From assembly GCA_014650475.1 (NCBI GenBank), contig BMVA01000005.1, positions 1 through 64,000 of the forward strand: 64,000 nucleotides of DNA. Direction: 5' to 3'. How positions within the stretch are numbered: position 1 is the stretch's first letter; the number at the start of each line of letters is the position of its first letter. Below the pieces are notes generated by a model. It saw only the letters and a list, made by a program, of their open reading frames with translations, had not been told where the DNA came from and did no database searches. The translations under genes and the position numbers were made by a program. The DNA comes from Streptomyces albogriseolus (lineage in GTDB: Bacteria; Actinomycetota; Actinomycetes; Streptomycetales; Streptomycetaceae). Of the stretch, positions 43,242-51,676 are shown one piece after another.

Positions 43242-45640
43242 GACCCCCCGGCGTCTTCCGTGAGGGTCCGGGTCTCCCCCGGCGCCACGGTCACCGTGCG
43301 CCCGGCCAGGACCACGCGGATCGGTGACTCCGCCGATTCGGGCACCTCGATCTCGATCTCCCCTTCACGGCGGCGTATGCCGATGCCCCAGTGGCCCCGG
43401 TAGCGCAGGGAGAAGCTGTACTCCGACAGGGCGGGCAGCGGCACCGGGTCGAGGTGGAGGGCGTCCTCGCGGGTCTCCAGGCCGGTCAGCCCGCGTTGCA
43501 CCAGGTCCAAGGTGCCGGCCATGGCGCCGAGGTGGATGCCTTCGCCGGTGGTACCGCCCTGGATGTCGGCGATGTCGGCCTCCAGGGCCTCACGGACGTA
43601 GCGCCACGCGTCGGCCCGCCGGGCGCGGGCGAGGACGAGGCCGTGGACGAGTCCGCTGAGCGTGGAGCCGTGGCTGGTGCGCCGCAGGTAGTGGTCGACG
43701 GTCCTGCGCCATGTCTCGTCGTCGACGTCGTAGCCGAGGCGGTCGAACAGGCCGCGCAGTTCGGCTGAGGAGAACAGGTGGCCGAGCATCAGGACGTCGG
43801 CCTGCTTGGACGCCTGGTAGCGGTTCACGGAGTCGCCCTCGGCCTCGAGGATGCGGTCCAGCCGCCGGATGCTGGGGTAGCGGGCGCGATAGGCGTCCCA
43901 GTCCAGCTCGGCGAGGTCGCCGTACCCGTCGAACTGGCTGATGACGCCCTGGTGGAACGGGACCCGCAGCCGGCGGGAGACCTCCTCCCACTTCGGGAGT
44001 TCGCCGGCGTCCAGCCCGATGCGTTCGAAGAGTTCCTCGCGCCGCCAGGCCGGCACGCGCCGCACCAGGTCAAGGGCCCGGCTCAGCACCCAGGCGGCGG
44101 TGACGTTGGTGTACGCGTTGTCGTCCAGGCCCGGACGGTCGGCGTCCGGGTAGCGGTCGTGGTACTCGTCGGGGCCGACCACGCCGCGGATACGGTAGCG
44201 GCCGGTGCCGGGCTCGTACTCGGCGCCGTCCGCCCAGAAGCGGGCGATCTGCAGCAGCATCTCGGCGCCCCTGGTGTGCAGGTACTCGGTGTCGCCGGTG
44301 GCCTCGCAGTACTGCCACACGTTGTAGGCGATCGCCGAGCCCACATGGTGCTGGAGGTGGGAGTGGTCGGGCAGCCACCGGCCCGAGCGCGGGTTGAGGT
44401 GCAGCTGCTGGGTCTCCTCACGGCCGTCGCTGCCGGACTGCCACGGGTACATGGCCCCGCTGCGGCCCGCCGCGCGGGCGGCACGGCAGGCTCTCGGCAG
44501 GCGCCGGTGGCGGTAGTCGAGCAGGGCCCGCGAGACCTCCGGGAAGTGCAGGTTGAGGTACGGCAGGACGAACAGCTCGTCCCAGAACACATGCCCCCGG
44601 TACGCCTCCCCGTGCAGGCCGCGGGCGGGCACGCCCACGTCCAGGTCGGCGGTGTTGGGGGACAGCGTCTGCAGCACGTGGAACAGGTGGAGGCGCAGGA
44701 TGCGGCCCGCCTCGCCCGGCACCCGGATGTCCGCGCCGCGCCACAGGCGGGCCCACGCCGTGGTGTGCGAGGCGAGGAGCTCCGGGAAGGCGTCGGCCTC
44801 GGCCACCCGGTCGAGCGCCGCGCCGAGGGGGTCGGCGATCGCCCGGTCGCGGGAGGTGTGCAGAGCCACCGTCTTGTCGACGACGGCGGGCCGGCCCGGG
44901 CCGACGGGCACCACCAGCCGGTGCACGGCCTTGCGGTGGGAGGGACGGATCTCCGACGCCGTGGCGGGCTCGGAGGTGACCGTGCGGGCCGCCATGCCGA
45001 TGCCGATGTCGGAGGCGCTGGTGCGGCAGCTCAGCCAGGCCGTGTCCGCCGCCGAGGCGCCGGTGCGCATCCGGACCAGGTGGTGCCGTGCCAGAGACCG
45101 GTAACGGCGGACGTTGCTGTTGGTGACGTCGCCGTCGAGGGCGGACTCCACCTCGATCTCCCCGGACCAGCCCTCGGAGGTGACGACGGTACGCAGCGCG
45201 GCGAGATGCGGGTCCACCATGTGCACCAGGCGGACCTGCTCCACCTCCAGCACGCCCGCTCCGTGGACCTGGTAGCGGAATGTGCGGGTGAGCACGGCCC
45301 GGCGCAGGTCCAGGGTGTGCCGGTGGTCGATCAACCGGCGGGTGTCCGGGGAGAACCAGGGGCCCGTCGCCCCGTCGGCGAAGCGCGGACGGAGACGCAG
45401 GGGCAGCCAGTCGGGCAGGTTCACCATGTCCTCGTTCACCACCTGGCGTCCCGCCACGGTGGACTCCAGGCGGTTGTAGACGCCGGCGGCGTACGTGCCC
45501 GGGTAGTGCAGGAGGCCCGCCCGGCTCTCGGGCACGGCGCCCCGGGTGGCGAAGCGGCCGTTGCCGAGGGTGCAGAGCGACTCCCGCAGCCGTTCCCCGC
45601 CCGGGACGTACCCCTCGTACTCCCAGGTCCATTCCGACAT
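43232..45640 (-). CDS. GH65 disaccharide phosphorylase (maltose/trehalose/kojibiose type)
   Basis: The 802-aa enzyme has the N-terminal beta-sandwich (ESLCTLGNGRFATRGAVPES, residues 20-39), the (alpha/alpha)6 catalytic domain with HVFWDELFVLPYLNLHFPEV and the acid Glu492 in GVVGPDEYHDRYPD, then KQADVLMLGHLF and the phosphate-site region GTTGEGIHLGAMAGTLDLVQ, and a small C-terminal sheet. Family members phosphorolyse alpha-glucosyl disaccharides to beta-glucose 1-phosphate, saving an ATP. ATG at 45640 follows GAGAGGG. It is the distal gene of the minus-strand stress arm. The exact linkage specificity cannot be read from sequence alone. Confidence 0.88.
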   Translation of the reverse strand: MSEWTWEYEGYVPGGERLRESLCTLGNGRFATRGAVPESRAGLLHYPGTYAAGVYNRLESTVAGRQVVNEDMVNLPDWLPLRLRPRFADGATGPWFSPDTRRLIDHRHTLDLRRAVLTRTFRYQVHGAGVLEVEQVRLVHMVDPHLAALRTVVTSEGWSGEIEVESALDGDVTNSNVRRYRSLARHHLVRMRTGASAADTAWLSCRTSASDIGIGMAARTVTSEPATASEIRPSHRKAVHRLVVPVGPGRPAVVDKTVALHTSRDRAIADPLGAALDRVAEADAFPELLASHTTAWARLWRGADIRVPGEAGRILRLHLFHVLQTLSPNTADLDVGVPARGLHGEAYRGHVFWDELFVLPYLNLHFPEVSRALLDYRHRRLPRACRAARAAGRSGAMYPWQSGSDGREETQQLHLNPRSGRWLPDHSHLQHHVGSAIAYNVWQYCEATGDTEYLHTRGAEMLLQIARFWADGAEYEPGTGRYRIRGVVGPDEYHDRYPDADRPGLDDNAYTNVTAAWVLSRALDLVRRVPAWRREELFERIGLDAGELPKWEEVSRRLRVPFHQGVISQFDGYGDLAELDWDAYRARYPSIRRLDRILEAEGDSVNRYQASKQADVLMLGHLFSSAELRGLFDRLGYDVDDETWRRTVDHYLRRTSHGSTLSGLVHGLVLARARRADAWRYVREALEADIADIQGGTTGEGIHLGAMAGTLDLVQRGLTGLETREDALHLDPVPLPALSEYSFSLRYRGHWGIGIRRREGEIEIEVPESAESPIRVVLAGRTVTVAPGETRTLTEDAGGSHS

Positions 45641-45688
45641 GCTGCCCTCTCTTCGGTTGTGCGGGGCGCGAGCCGGCACCGCCCGGTG

Positions 45689-46573
45689 TCAGCCCCGTTG
45701 CGGGACGACGGCCACGGGGCACGCGGCGTGGTGCAGCAGGACGTGGGCCACCCGGCCGAGCTGCAGCCCGATGTGGCCGTGCCGCCGCCGCGCCCCCACG
45801 ACCAGCAGGTCGGCCTGGGAGGAGGCCTCCTGGAGCACCTGGTGGGCGGGCCCTTCGACCGTCCGTCGGTTCACGTCGGTCCCGGGGTGCTCGCGGACCG
45901 CCTCGGACAGCACGTCGGTGAGCAGCGCGGAGGCGCGTTCCTCGCGTACGCCCGCGGCGTCGTCGACGATCAGCGGGTGGTCGACGGGCTCGTGGGCCGG
46001 GCGGCGCCAGGCCCGGACGGCGTCCAGGGCGCAGCCGCGTGCCTCGGCCTCGCGGAAGGCGAAGCGTACGGCGGCCGAGCTCCGCGTGGGGTCGGCGACG
46101 CCCACGACGACACGGCCGTACCCTCCCTGCCGGTTCCGCGTCCCGCCGCGCACCACGATCACCGGGCAGACGGCCCGGGCGGCCACCGTGAGGCTCACCG
46201 AGCCGAGCAGCATCCCCGCGACCCCGCCGCGCCCGCGCGAGCCCGTGACCAGCGTGGAGGCATCGTGGGCCGCGTGCAGAAGCGCGGACACCGCGTCCTC
46301 GGACACGACGTCGCCCGACACCTCCAGGTCCCGGCGGCGCAGACGGGCGCGCTCGACGCCGGCCGCCACGATGTTGTCGGCCATGACCTCTTCGGCGGGG
46401 CGGCCGGTGGCGAAGGACGGCACGCGGGTCTCGTACCGCTCCCACAGCGACGCGTGGACGATCCGCAGGGGAAGTCCGAGACGGGCGGCCTCGTCCACGG
46501 CCCAGTCCACCGCCTCCAGGCTGGAGCCTGATCCGTCGACGCCCACGACCAGGGGGAGCCTCACGGTCACCAC
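45689..46573 (-). CDS. Universal stress protein, tandem UspA domains
   Basis: The 294-aa protein has two Usp domains. Domain 1 (1-143) has LVVGVDGSGSSLEAVDWAVD and the ATP-binding VTGSRGRGGVAGMLLGSVSL. Domain 2 (150-294) has VVVGVADPTRSSAAVRFAFR and LLVVGARRRHGHIGLQLGRV. The GxxG(x9)G(S/T) site is complete in domain 1 and altered in domain 2. Tandem Usps of this type are induced by hypoxia and dormancy in mycobacteria. It lies 48 bases upstream of GH65 in the same direction, and a BON scrap separates it from the DUF1918 fusion gene. Confidence 0.9.
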   Translation of the reverse strand: MVTVRLPLVVGVDGSGSSLEAVDWAVDEAARLGLPLRIVHASLWERYETRVPSFATGRPAEEVMADNIVAAGVERARLRRRDLEVSGDVVSEDAVSALLHAAHDASTLVTGSRGRGGVAGMLLGSVSLTVAARAVCPVIVVRGGTRNRQGGYGRVVVGVADPTRSSAAVRFAFREAEARGCALDAVRAWRRPAHEPVDHPLIVDDAAGVREERASALLTDVLSEAVREHPGTDVNRRTVEGPAHQVLQEASSQADLLVVGARRRHGHIGLQLGRVAHVLLHHAACPVAVVPQRG

Positions 46574-46588
46574 CGCCTTCCTGCACCG

Positions 46589-46732
46589 GTCCGGGACGGG
46601 CTCGTCACTTCGGAGGGGCGCATCCGGGACACCTCGCTGCTCTCCCTCGCCGTGCGGCTCGCGCGGGCCGTGGAGGGGGTCGTGGACGCCGAGCCCCGCC
46701 TCATCGGTGTGTCCGCCGGTCGGCGGGGGTGA
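46589..46732 (+). pseudogene. BON-domain C-terminal remnant of a CBS/BON protein
   Basis: On the plus strand the frame VRDGLVTSEGRIRDTSLLSL then AVRLARAVEGVVDAEPRLIG ends at TGA 46730-46732. This matches the end of the BON domain found after paired CBS domains in actinobacterial stress proteins. The CBS part is missing. Its tail overlaps the 3' end of the DUF1918 fusion gene on the other strand by about 30 bases. Confidence 0.6.
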
Positions 46733-47621
46733 TGCGCTTGCCGGTGAGGTGTGTGGGCCGGATCGACACCCATACGTCGCGGGTGCCGCCGGCCCACGTC
46801 TCGGTGTGGGCGCGCCGGGCGAGTTCCCGTACGGCGTCGGGTTCCGTGACGGTGCTCGCGGGGCCGACGGCGAGGACGCTCCAGCCCCGGCTCAGCGCCT
46901 CGTCGACGTGGTCGACCTCGAAGGCGACCTCGTTCCCGGCCGCTGCGGCGGGCACGGAGCCGGGCTGGGTCCGGAAGACGATCGCCTCGTCCACGACCTC
47001 GTAGTTGACCGGGACGACCGCGGGGCGTCCGCCGGGCGTCGTCACGGCGACGCGTCCCACGCCGTGTGTGGACAGCAACTGCCTGCACTCCTCGGGGCCG
47101 AGGTCGCTCAGCTGCGGGTGCGGCAGGGCGTGACCCTGGCCGGGCGGCCGGTCGGCGCCTGCCCCGCGGAGCGCCGAGGCGGTGGTGTCGAGGGCGCCGG
47201 CCAGGGCGAGGAGGGTCGCGGTGGTCGGGTCGGCCGGCTGTTCCTCGACGTACGCCAGGTACTGGGGCGAGATCCGGGCCCGGCGCGCCGTCTCCTCCCG
47301 GCTCAGCCCGCGCCGGCGGCGTTCGACGGCCACGCGCCGGCCGATGTCGCCGGGGTTGGGCGTGCCCGGAGCAGTGGCGGGTTGCTCCCCGGTGACCGGC
47401 GGGGAGGTGCCGTCGGCCGTCCCGGCCTCTTCGGATTCCAGGTGCTGGATGTGCGCGTCGGGGCCGGGGAACATGAGCGTCACGTTCTCCGTGTCCGACC
47501 AGCGCACGTCGTAGGGAGGTGTTCCGTCCTCGTGGTGCAGTCCGACGATCTCGCCGTCGCGCCTGACGACGCCGGTGGTCGAGCTTTCGACGACGAGCCG
47601 GTCGCCGAGGTGAGCATGCAT
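46701..47621 (-). CDS. DUF1918 - XRE helix-turn-helix - flavin split-barrel fusion
   Basis: The 306-aa protein joins three parts. Residues 1-60 are DUF1918 (MHAHLGDRLVVESSTTGVVR, DGTPPYDVRWSDT). Residues about 92-145 are a Cro/XRE HTH (GRRVAVERRRRGLSREETAR, YLAYVEEQ). Residues about 165-300 are a pyridoxamine-oxidase-like FMN split barrel (CRQLLSTHGVGRVAVTTPGG, PAVVPVNYEVVDEAIVFRTQ, FEVDHVDEALSRGWSVLAVG). ATG at 47621 follows GAGGGG. This would let a DNA-binding protein sense flavin or redox state. It lies within the stress cluster, upstream of the Usp gene. Confidence 0.84.
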   Translation of the reverse strand: MHAHLGDRLVVESSTTGVVRRDGEIVGLHHEDGTPPYDVRWSDTENVTLMFPGPDAHIQHLESEEAGTADGTSPPVTGEQPATAPGTPNPGDIGRRVAVERRRRGLSREETARRARISPQYLAYVEEQPADPTTATLLALAGALDTTASALRGAGADRPPGQGHALPHPQLSDLGPEECRQLLSTHGVGRVAVTTPGGRPAVVPVNYEVVDEAIVFRTQPGSVPAAAAGNEVAFEVDHVDEALSRGWSVLAVGPASTVTEPDAVRELARRAHTETWAGGTRDVWVSIRPTHLTGKRITPADRRTHR

Positions 47622-47739
47622 GTCCGCTGCCCCTCTTCCCGGAGTGGTGCTGTCTCCAACGTGCCACGGGCGGCACACGGTCGCACGGCACGGCTTGCGT
47701 ACGGCCGCCGGTGCGGGCGGGTGCGGACCGGGGCGTGTG

Positions 47740-49098
47740 TCACGGCGGCGCGGACAGGCCCGCGGCCGCGGTCCGTTCCTCCAGCCGGCGCCGGACGCGC
47801 GCCGTGAGGTCGCGCAGCGGCTCGGAGACCGACGCGCGCGGGGCGACGGGTTCCCGGATCCGGCGGGCCGACGGCGGCAGTGCGCCCAGGTCCGCGGTGA
47901 GCCTGTCCCGGCATGCGCCGAGCGTGGTGCGGGGGCGGGTGCGCCGCCCGTCCCGCATCACTGTCTCCAGCAGGGGTTCCGTGCCGTCGGGGGCCCGCTC
48001 GCCGGCCAGGGCGATCACGTCGGCGCATCCGGCGCCGCGGAACACCTGTTTGGGCGCGGGCGCCGTCACCTTCGCCGACGACAGTTTCATCACCGGCCGG
48101 CCGTCGTACTCCACCATCTTGTAGGCCGTGTCCAGGTACGGGGCGTCGGCCGACACGCCGACGCGGGTGCCGACGGCGTAGATGTCGATGGGGGCGCCGG
48201 AGCGGACCAGGTCCTCCACCGCGTACTCGTCCAGGCCGCCGCTCGCGGTGATCCGCACGCCGGGCAGGCCGGCGTCGTCGAGCAGGGCACGGGCGCGCCG
48301 CGCGAGGGCGCCGAGGTCGCCGCTGTCGAGCCGTACCGCGGAGCCGGCGTCGTGGACGGCGGGCCCGAGGTCCCGCAGGACGCGCGCCGCGGTGCGCACG
48401 CCTTCCTCGGTGTCGTAGGTGTCCACCAGGAAGGTCACCGGTCCGGGGTGGGCCCGTGCGAAGGCCCGGAAGGCGTCCTCCTCGGTGGGGAACGCCTCGA
48501 CGTAGGAGTGGGCCATGGTGCCGACGGCCGGGATGCCCAGCGCGGTGGCGGCGGCCACGTTGCTGGTGCCGGCGAAGCCGGCCATCGCGCCCGCGCGGAC
48601 CGCCTGGAACCCGGCCTGCGTGCCGTGGGTGCGGCGCAGGGAGAAGTCCACCACCGGATGCCCGGCCGCCGCGAGGACGCACCGTACGGCCTTCGAGGCG
48701 AGGGTGGTCTGGTGGTTCAGCTGGTTGAGCACGTACGTCTCGACGAGCTGTGCCTCGGGGAGGGGCGCGGTCACTTCGAGCAGGGGCTCCCCGGCCAGGA
48801 CGGTCCGGCCCTCGGGGACCGCCCGCACGTCGCCGGTGAACTCCAGACCCAGCAGGGGCCGCAGGTCGCGCGGCGGGCGGTGCAGCGCGGCGGCGAACGC
48901 CTCGACGTCGGTGGGGTCGACCAGAAGGCCGGAGAGGTGGTCCAGGGCCGATTCGAGTCCGGCCGCGACCAGGAAGCCGCGCCCGGCCGGCAGGTCGCGC
49001 GCGAAGAGGCTGAACGTCGCGGGTGCGGTCATGCCCTCCCGCAGGTAGGACATGGCCATCGTCACCTCGTACAGGTCGGTGGTCGTCGCGTCGGACAT
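47740..49098 (-). CDS. pncB: Nicotinate phosphoribosyltransferase
   Basis: The 452-aa enzyme starts TTDLYEVTMAMSYLREGMTA, the conserved opening of NAPRTase, and has FSLRRTHGTQAGFQAVRAGA near 160, the PRPP-linked VRLDSGDLGALARRARALLD near 260 and YAVGTRVGVSADAPYLDTAY near 310. It converts nicotinate and PRPP to nicotinate mononucleotide, the salvage entry to NAD. ATG at 49098 has GAAGAGG upstream; ATG at 49104 is also possible. A second NAPRTase inside stress clusters is known from other actinomycetes. It probably supports NAD turnover under low oxygen, which is inference from context. Confidence 0.92.
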   Translation of the reverse strand: MSDATTTDLYEVTMAMSYLREGMTAPATFSLFARDLPAGRGFLVAAGLESALDHLSGLLVDPTDVEAFAAALHRPPRDLRPLLGLEFTGDVRAVPEGRTVLAGEPLLEVTAPLPEAQLVETYVLNQLNHQTTLASKAVRCVLAAAGHPVVDFSLRRTHGTQAGFQAVRAGAMAGFAGTSNVAAATALGIPAVGTMAHSYVEAFPTEEDAFRAFARAHPGPVTFLVDTYDTEEGVRTAARVLRDLGPAVHDAGSAVRLDSGDLGALARRARALLDDAGLPGVRITASGGLDEYAVEDLVRSGAPIDIYAVGTRVGVSADAPYLDTAYKMVEYDGRPVMKLSSAKVTAPAPKQVFRGAGCADVIALAGERAPDGTEPLLETVMRDGRRTRPRTTLGACRDRLTADLGALPPSARRIREPVAPRASVSEPLRDLTARVRRRLEERTAAAGLSAPP

Positions 49099-49136
49099 GT
49101 GCATCGCCTCTTCCGCCGTGTCCGGCCGTCCTCGTG

Positions 49137-49739
49137 TCACCGGGGGAACCGGCCGGCCCAGAGGGGCTCGACCTGCTCCCACTCGGCGTCCCACTGCGTG
49201 TACCTCCTGCGGTCCAGTGTGTGACGCACGCCCACCCGCGCCACGTACAGCGCGCTCGCCACGCCGACCGCCGCCGCGCCGCCCGCGAACCAGCCGGTGG
49301 TCACGGCCTGCTCCTTGGTCATCGGGGGTCCGGTGACGTCTCCGTCGCCCGTCACCCACACCCGTACCGTGGCGCCCTCCCGGGTGTCGGACTTCACCGG
49401 TGTGCTGCCCGTCCGCACCGTTCCGTCGTCGTCGGTCCAGCGGATGCTCGCCTGCTCCTTCGCCGTGGCGCCGATGTTCTCGGTGATCGACTCCACCGAG
49501 GCGTTCACCTGGTGCCGCTCGGCCGACTGGGTCTGAACGGTGTGCATCCCCGAGTGGTAGGCGGTCCGTCCCGCTCCCAGGGCGACGGCCGGAAGGCCCA
49601 GGGCGAGGACCAGCAGCAGGAAGCAGCCGAACCAGGACTCGAAGCGGTCCGACCGACGGCGCAGCGGGTTCGCCGTGCCGGATGTGTGTTCCCGGTGCGG
49701 CGGCAGCGGTCCGGACGGGCGCGGATTGCGTGCGCTCAT
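49137..49739 (-). CDS. Rv1733c-family membrane protein
   Basis: The 200-aa protein has two membrane segments, residues 36-58 (FGCFLLLVLALGLPAVALGA) and about 148-170 (GWFAGGAAAVGVASALYVAR), flanking an outside domain of about 90 residues with VKSDTREGATVRVWVTGDGD. This is the plan of Rv1733c, a DosR-regulated latency antigen of M. tuberculosis. Function is unknown. It is the first gene of the minus-strand arm, divergent from the APH/AAA gene, with a DosR-like box at 49817-49830 between them. ATG at 49739 is the natural start. Confidence 0.83.
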   Translation of the reverse strand: MSARNPRPSGPLPPHREHTSGTANPLRRRSDRFESWFGCFLLLVLALGLPAVALGAGRTAYHSGMHTVQTQSAERHQVNASVESITENIGATAKEQASIRWTDDDGTVRTGSTPVKSDTREGATVRVWVTGDGDVTGPPMTKEQAVTTGWFAGGAAAVGVASALYVARVGVRHTLDRRRYTQWDAEWEQVEPLWAGRFPR

Positions 49740-49816
49740 GACTCGCCCTCCAGCAGGTCGCCGGCGGCCCCCCTCGTCCTGCTTCCAGACTGGAGGAAGA
49801 GGGCGTGCCGGTCACA

Positions 49817-49830
49817 GGGCCGAAGGTCCC
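49817..49830. promoter_or_regulatory. DosR/OsdR-like box in the divergent stress promoter
   Basis: GGGCCGAAGGTCCC fits the DevR/DosR core GGGAC-N4-GTCCC with a single mismatch (C for A at position 4). It lies 78 bases upstream of the Rv1733c-like gene and 200 bases upstream of the APH/AAA gene. No response regulator is encoded in the window. Confidence 0.5.
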
Positions 49831-50029
49831 GGGGCGGGCTGCTCGGCCGTCCCCGCCCGGCGGAGACGGTGGGGCCGAGAGGCCCGTAGGCAGCGGTTCG
49901 GGATCGGGGTACTCGTCGGGCGGAGGGACGGTACGGGGGTCCGTGGCCTTCCCTCGGGTCCACGGCTCCGGGGTCAGCGTCCTTCAGCGTCCTTCCTTCC
50001 CACAGCCGAACGAGCCGGAGGGTACCGTC

Positions 50030-51550
50030 ATGTGGTCGATCGTCACCGCGGGGTCGGGCCGCCCCCGCGCGGAGGTGTGCGAGACGCACACCGCGGTCCT
50101 GTTCTTCGCCGGTGACCGCGTCTACAAGGTGAAGAAGCCCGTCGACCTGGGTTTCCTGGACTACACGGCGGTGCAGGCCCGCCGGACGGCGTGCGAGCGC
50201 GAGGTGGAGCTCAACCGCCGCTTCTCCCCCGACGTCTACCTGGGGCTCGGCGAGCTGCGCGAGCCCGGCGCCGGGGATCCTGAGCCGCTCGTGGTGATGC
50301 GCCGGATGCCCGCGGACCGCCGTCTCTCCCGCCTGGTGCGGGAGGGGGCGGCCGTCGACGACGTCCTGCGGTCCGTCGCCCGGCAGCTCGCGGCCTGGCA
50401 CGCCCGGGCGCCCAGGGGTCCGGAGGTGGACGAGCAGGGGACCCGGGACGCGCTGGCCGCGCGCTGGGAGGACAGTTTCCGGCAGGTGCGGGAGCTGGCC
50501 GGGGACGGCGGCCTGCCGGAGGAGGTGCCCGAGGCGGAGCGGCTGGTACGTCGCTATCTGGCGGGCCGTGGGCCTCTGTTCGACGCTCGGATCGAGCAGG
50601 GCCGGGTGGTCGACGGCCACGGCGATCTGCTCGCCGAGGACGTCTTCTGCCTCGACGACGGCCCGCGCCTCCTCGACTGCCTGGAGTTCGACGACCGCCT
50701 CCGCCATGTCGACGGCCTCGACGACGCCGCGTTCCTCGCCATGGACCTGGAGCAGCTCGGCGCCCCGGAGGCCGCGGCATACTTCCTCGCGCGGTACGGC
50801 GAGTACTCCGGTGACCCCGCGCCGCCTTCCCTGTGGCACCACTACGTCGCCTACCGCGCGTTCGTCCGCGCCAAGGTCTCCCTCATCCAGGCACGCCAGG
50901 GCGGGCCGGGAGCGGAAGCGGCGTTCCGGCAGCTGGTCTCCACGACGCTGCGCCATCTGCGGACGGCGGCCGTCGGTCTGACGCTGGTCGGCGGGTTGCC
51001 GGGCAGCGGCAAGTCGACCCTGGCGGGGGCGCTGGCCGACCGGTCGGGTGTCACCCTGCTCAGCAGCGACAGGCTCCGCAAGGAGCTGGCGGGCATCCCG
51101 GCGGAGCGGTCCGCGGCGGCGGGATACCGCGAGGGGATCTACACGCCGGAGTGGACGGCGAAGACGTACGCGGCGCTGCTCGACCGCGCGAGGACGCTGT
51201 TGTCCGCCGGGGAGTCCGTCGTCCTGGACGCCTCCTGGTCCGACGCGGCCCAACGGGACGCCGCCCGTCGCGTCGCCGAGCGGACGGACGCGGACCTGGT
51301 CGCCCTGCACTGCCATGTGCCGGGTGACGTGGCGGCGGCCCGGCTCGACGCGCGCACGTCGGGGCCCTCCGACGCCGACGCCTCCGTCGCCGCCGCGATG
51401 CGGGCCGCGGAGCCGCCGTGGCCGGAGGCCGTCCCGGTCGACACCGGCGGCTCGCTGGGCGCCGCGGTCGACGCGGCCCTGGCCGCCGTACGCCCGTGGG
51501 GCGCGGTGCAGGCGCCGGTGTTCCGGCGCCCCTACATGGAGCCCGACTGA
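50030..51550 (+). CDS. Bifunctional APH-fold/AAA P-loop kinase protein
   Basis: The 506-aa protein fuses two kinase-type domains. Residues 1-310 are an aminoglycoside-phosphotransferase-like fold: VLFFAGDRVYKVKKPVDLGF (nucleotide Lys), VVDGHGDLLAEDVFCLDDGP (catalytic loop) and LLDCLEFDDRLRHVDGLDDA (metal Asp). Residues 318-500 are a gluconate-kinase-like P-loop NTPase with GLPGSGKST (Lys328) and LSSDRLRKELAG. ATG at 50030 follows GGAGGG. Such fusions are found in DosR-type regulons of several actinomycetes (Rv2004c resembles the type). Substrate unknown. Confidence 0.85.
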   Translation: MWSIVTAGSGRPRAEVCETHTAVLFFAGDRVYKVKKPVDLGFLDYTAVQARRTACEREVELNRRFSPDVYLGLGELREPGAGDPEPLVVMRRMPADRRLSRLVREGAAVDDVLRSVARQLAAWHARAPRGPEVDEQGTRDALAARWEDSFRQVRELAGDGGLPEEVPEAERLVRRYLAGRGPLFDARIEQGRVVDGHGDLLAEDVFCLDDGPRLLDCLEFDDRLRHVDGLDDAAFLAMDLEQLGAPEAAAYFLARYGEYSGDPAPPSLWHHYVAYRAFVRAKVSLIQARQGGPGAEAAFRQLVSTTLRHLRTAAVGLTLVGGLPGSGKSTLAGALADRSGVTLLSSDRLRKELAGIPAERSAAAGYREGIYTPEWTAKTYAALLDRARTLLSAGESVVLDASWSDAAQRDAARRVAERTDADLVALHCHVPGDVAAARLDARTSGPSDADASVAAAMRAAEPPWPEAVPVDTGGSLGAAVDAALAAVRPWGAVQAPVFRRPYMEPD

Positions 51551-51676
51551 GGGTGGCGCCCTGCCGTACCCGATGCCGTCGACGTGTGAGGCCGCGGCCC
51601 GTGTCCCCGGTTGCTCAGGGGTTCGTACCGGGCGACGGTGGACAGAGGCGGCCGCGCCGTCAGGGAGTGGAAGACC

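Noticed and set aside
43778-46531. A 917-codon plus-strand open frame
   Set aside because: It lies opposite the GH65 and Usp genes, which have clear family motifs, and its translation is valine/glycine-rich without motifs.
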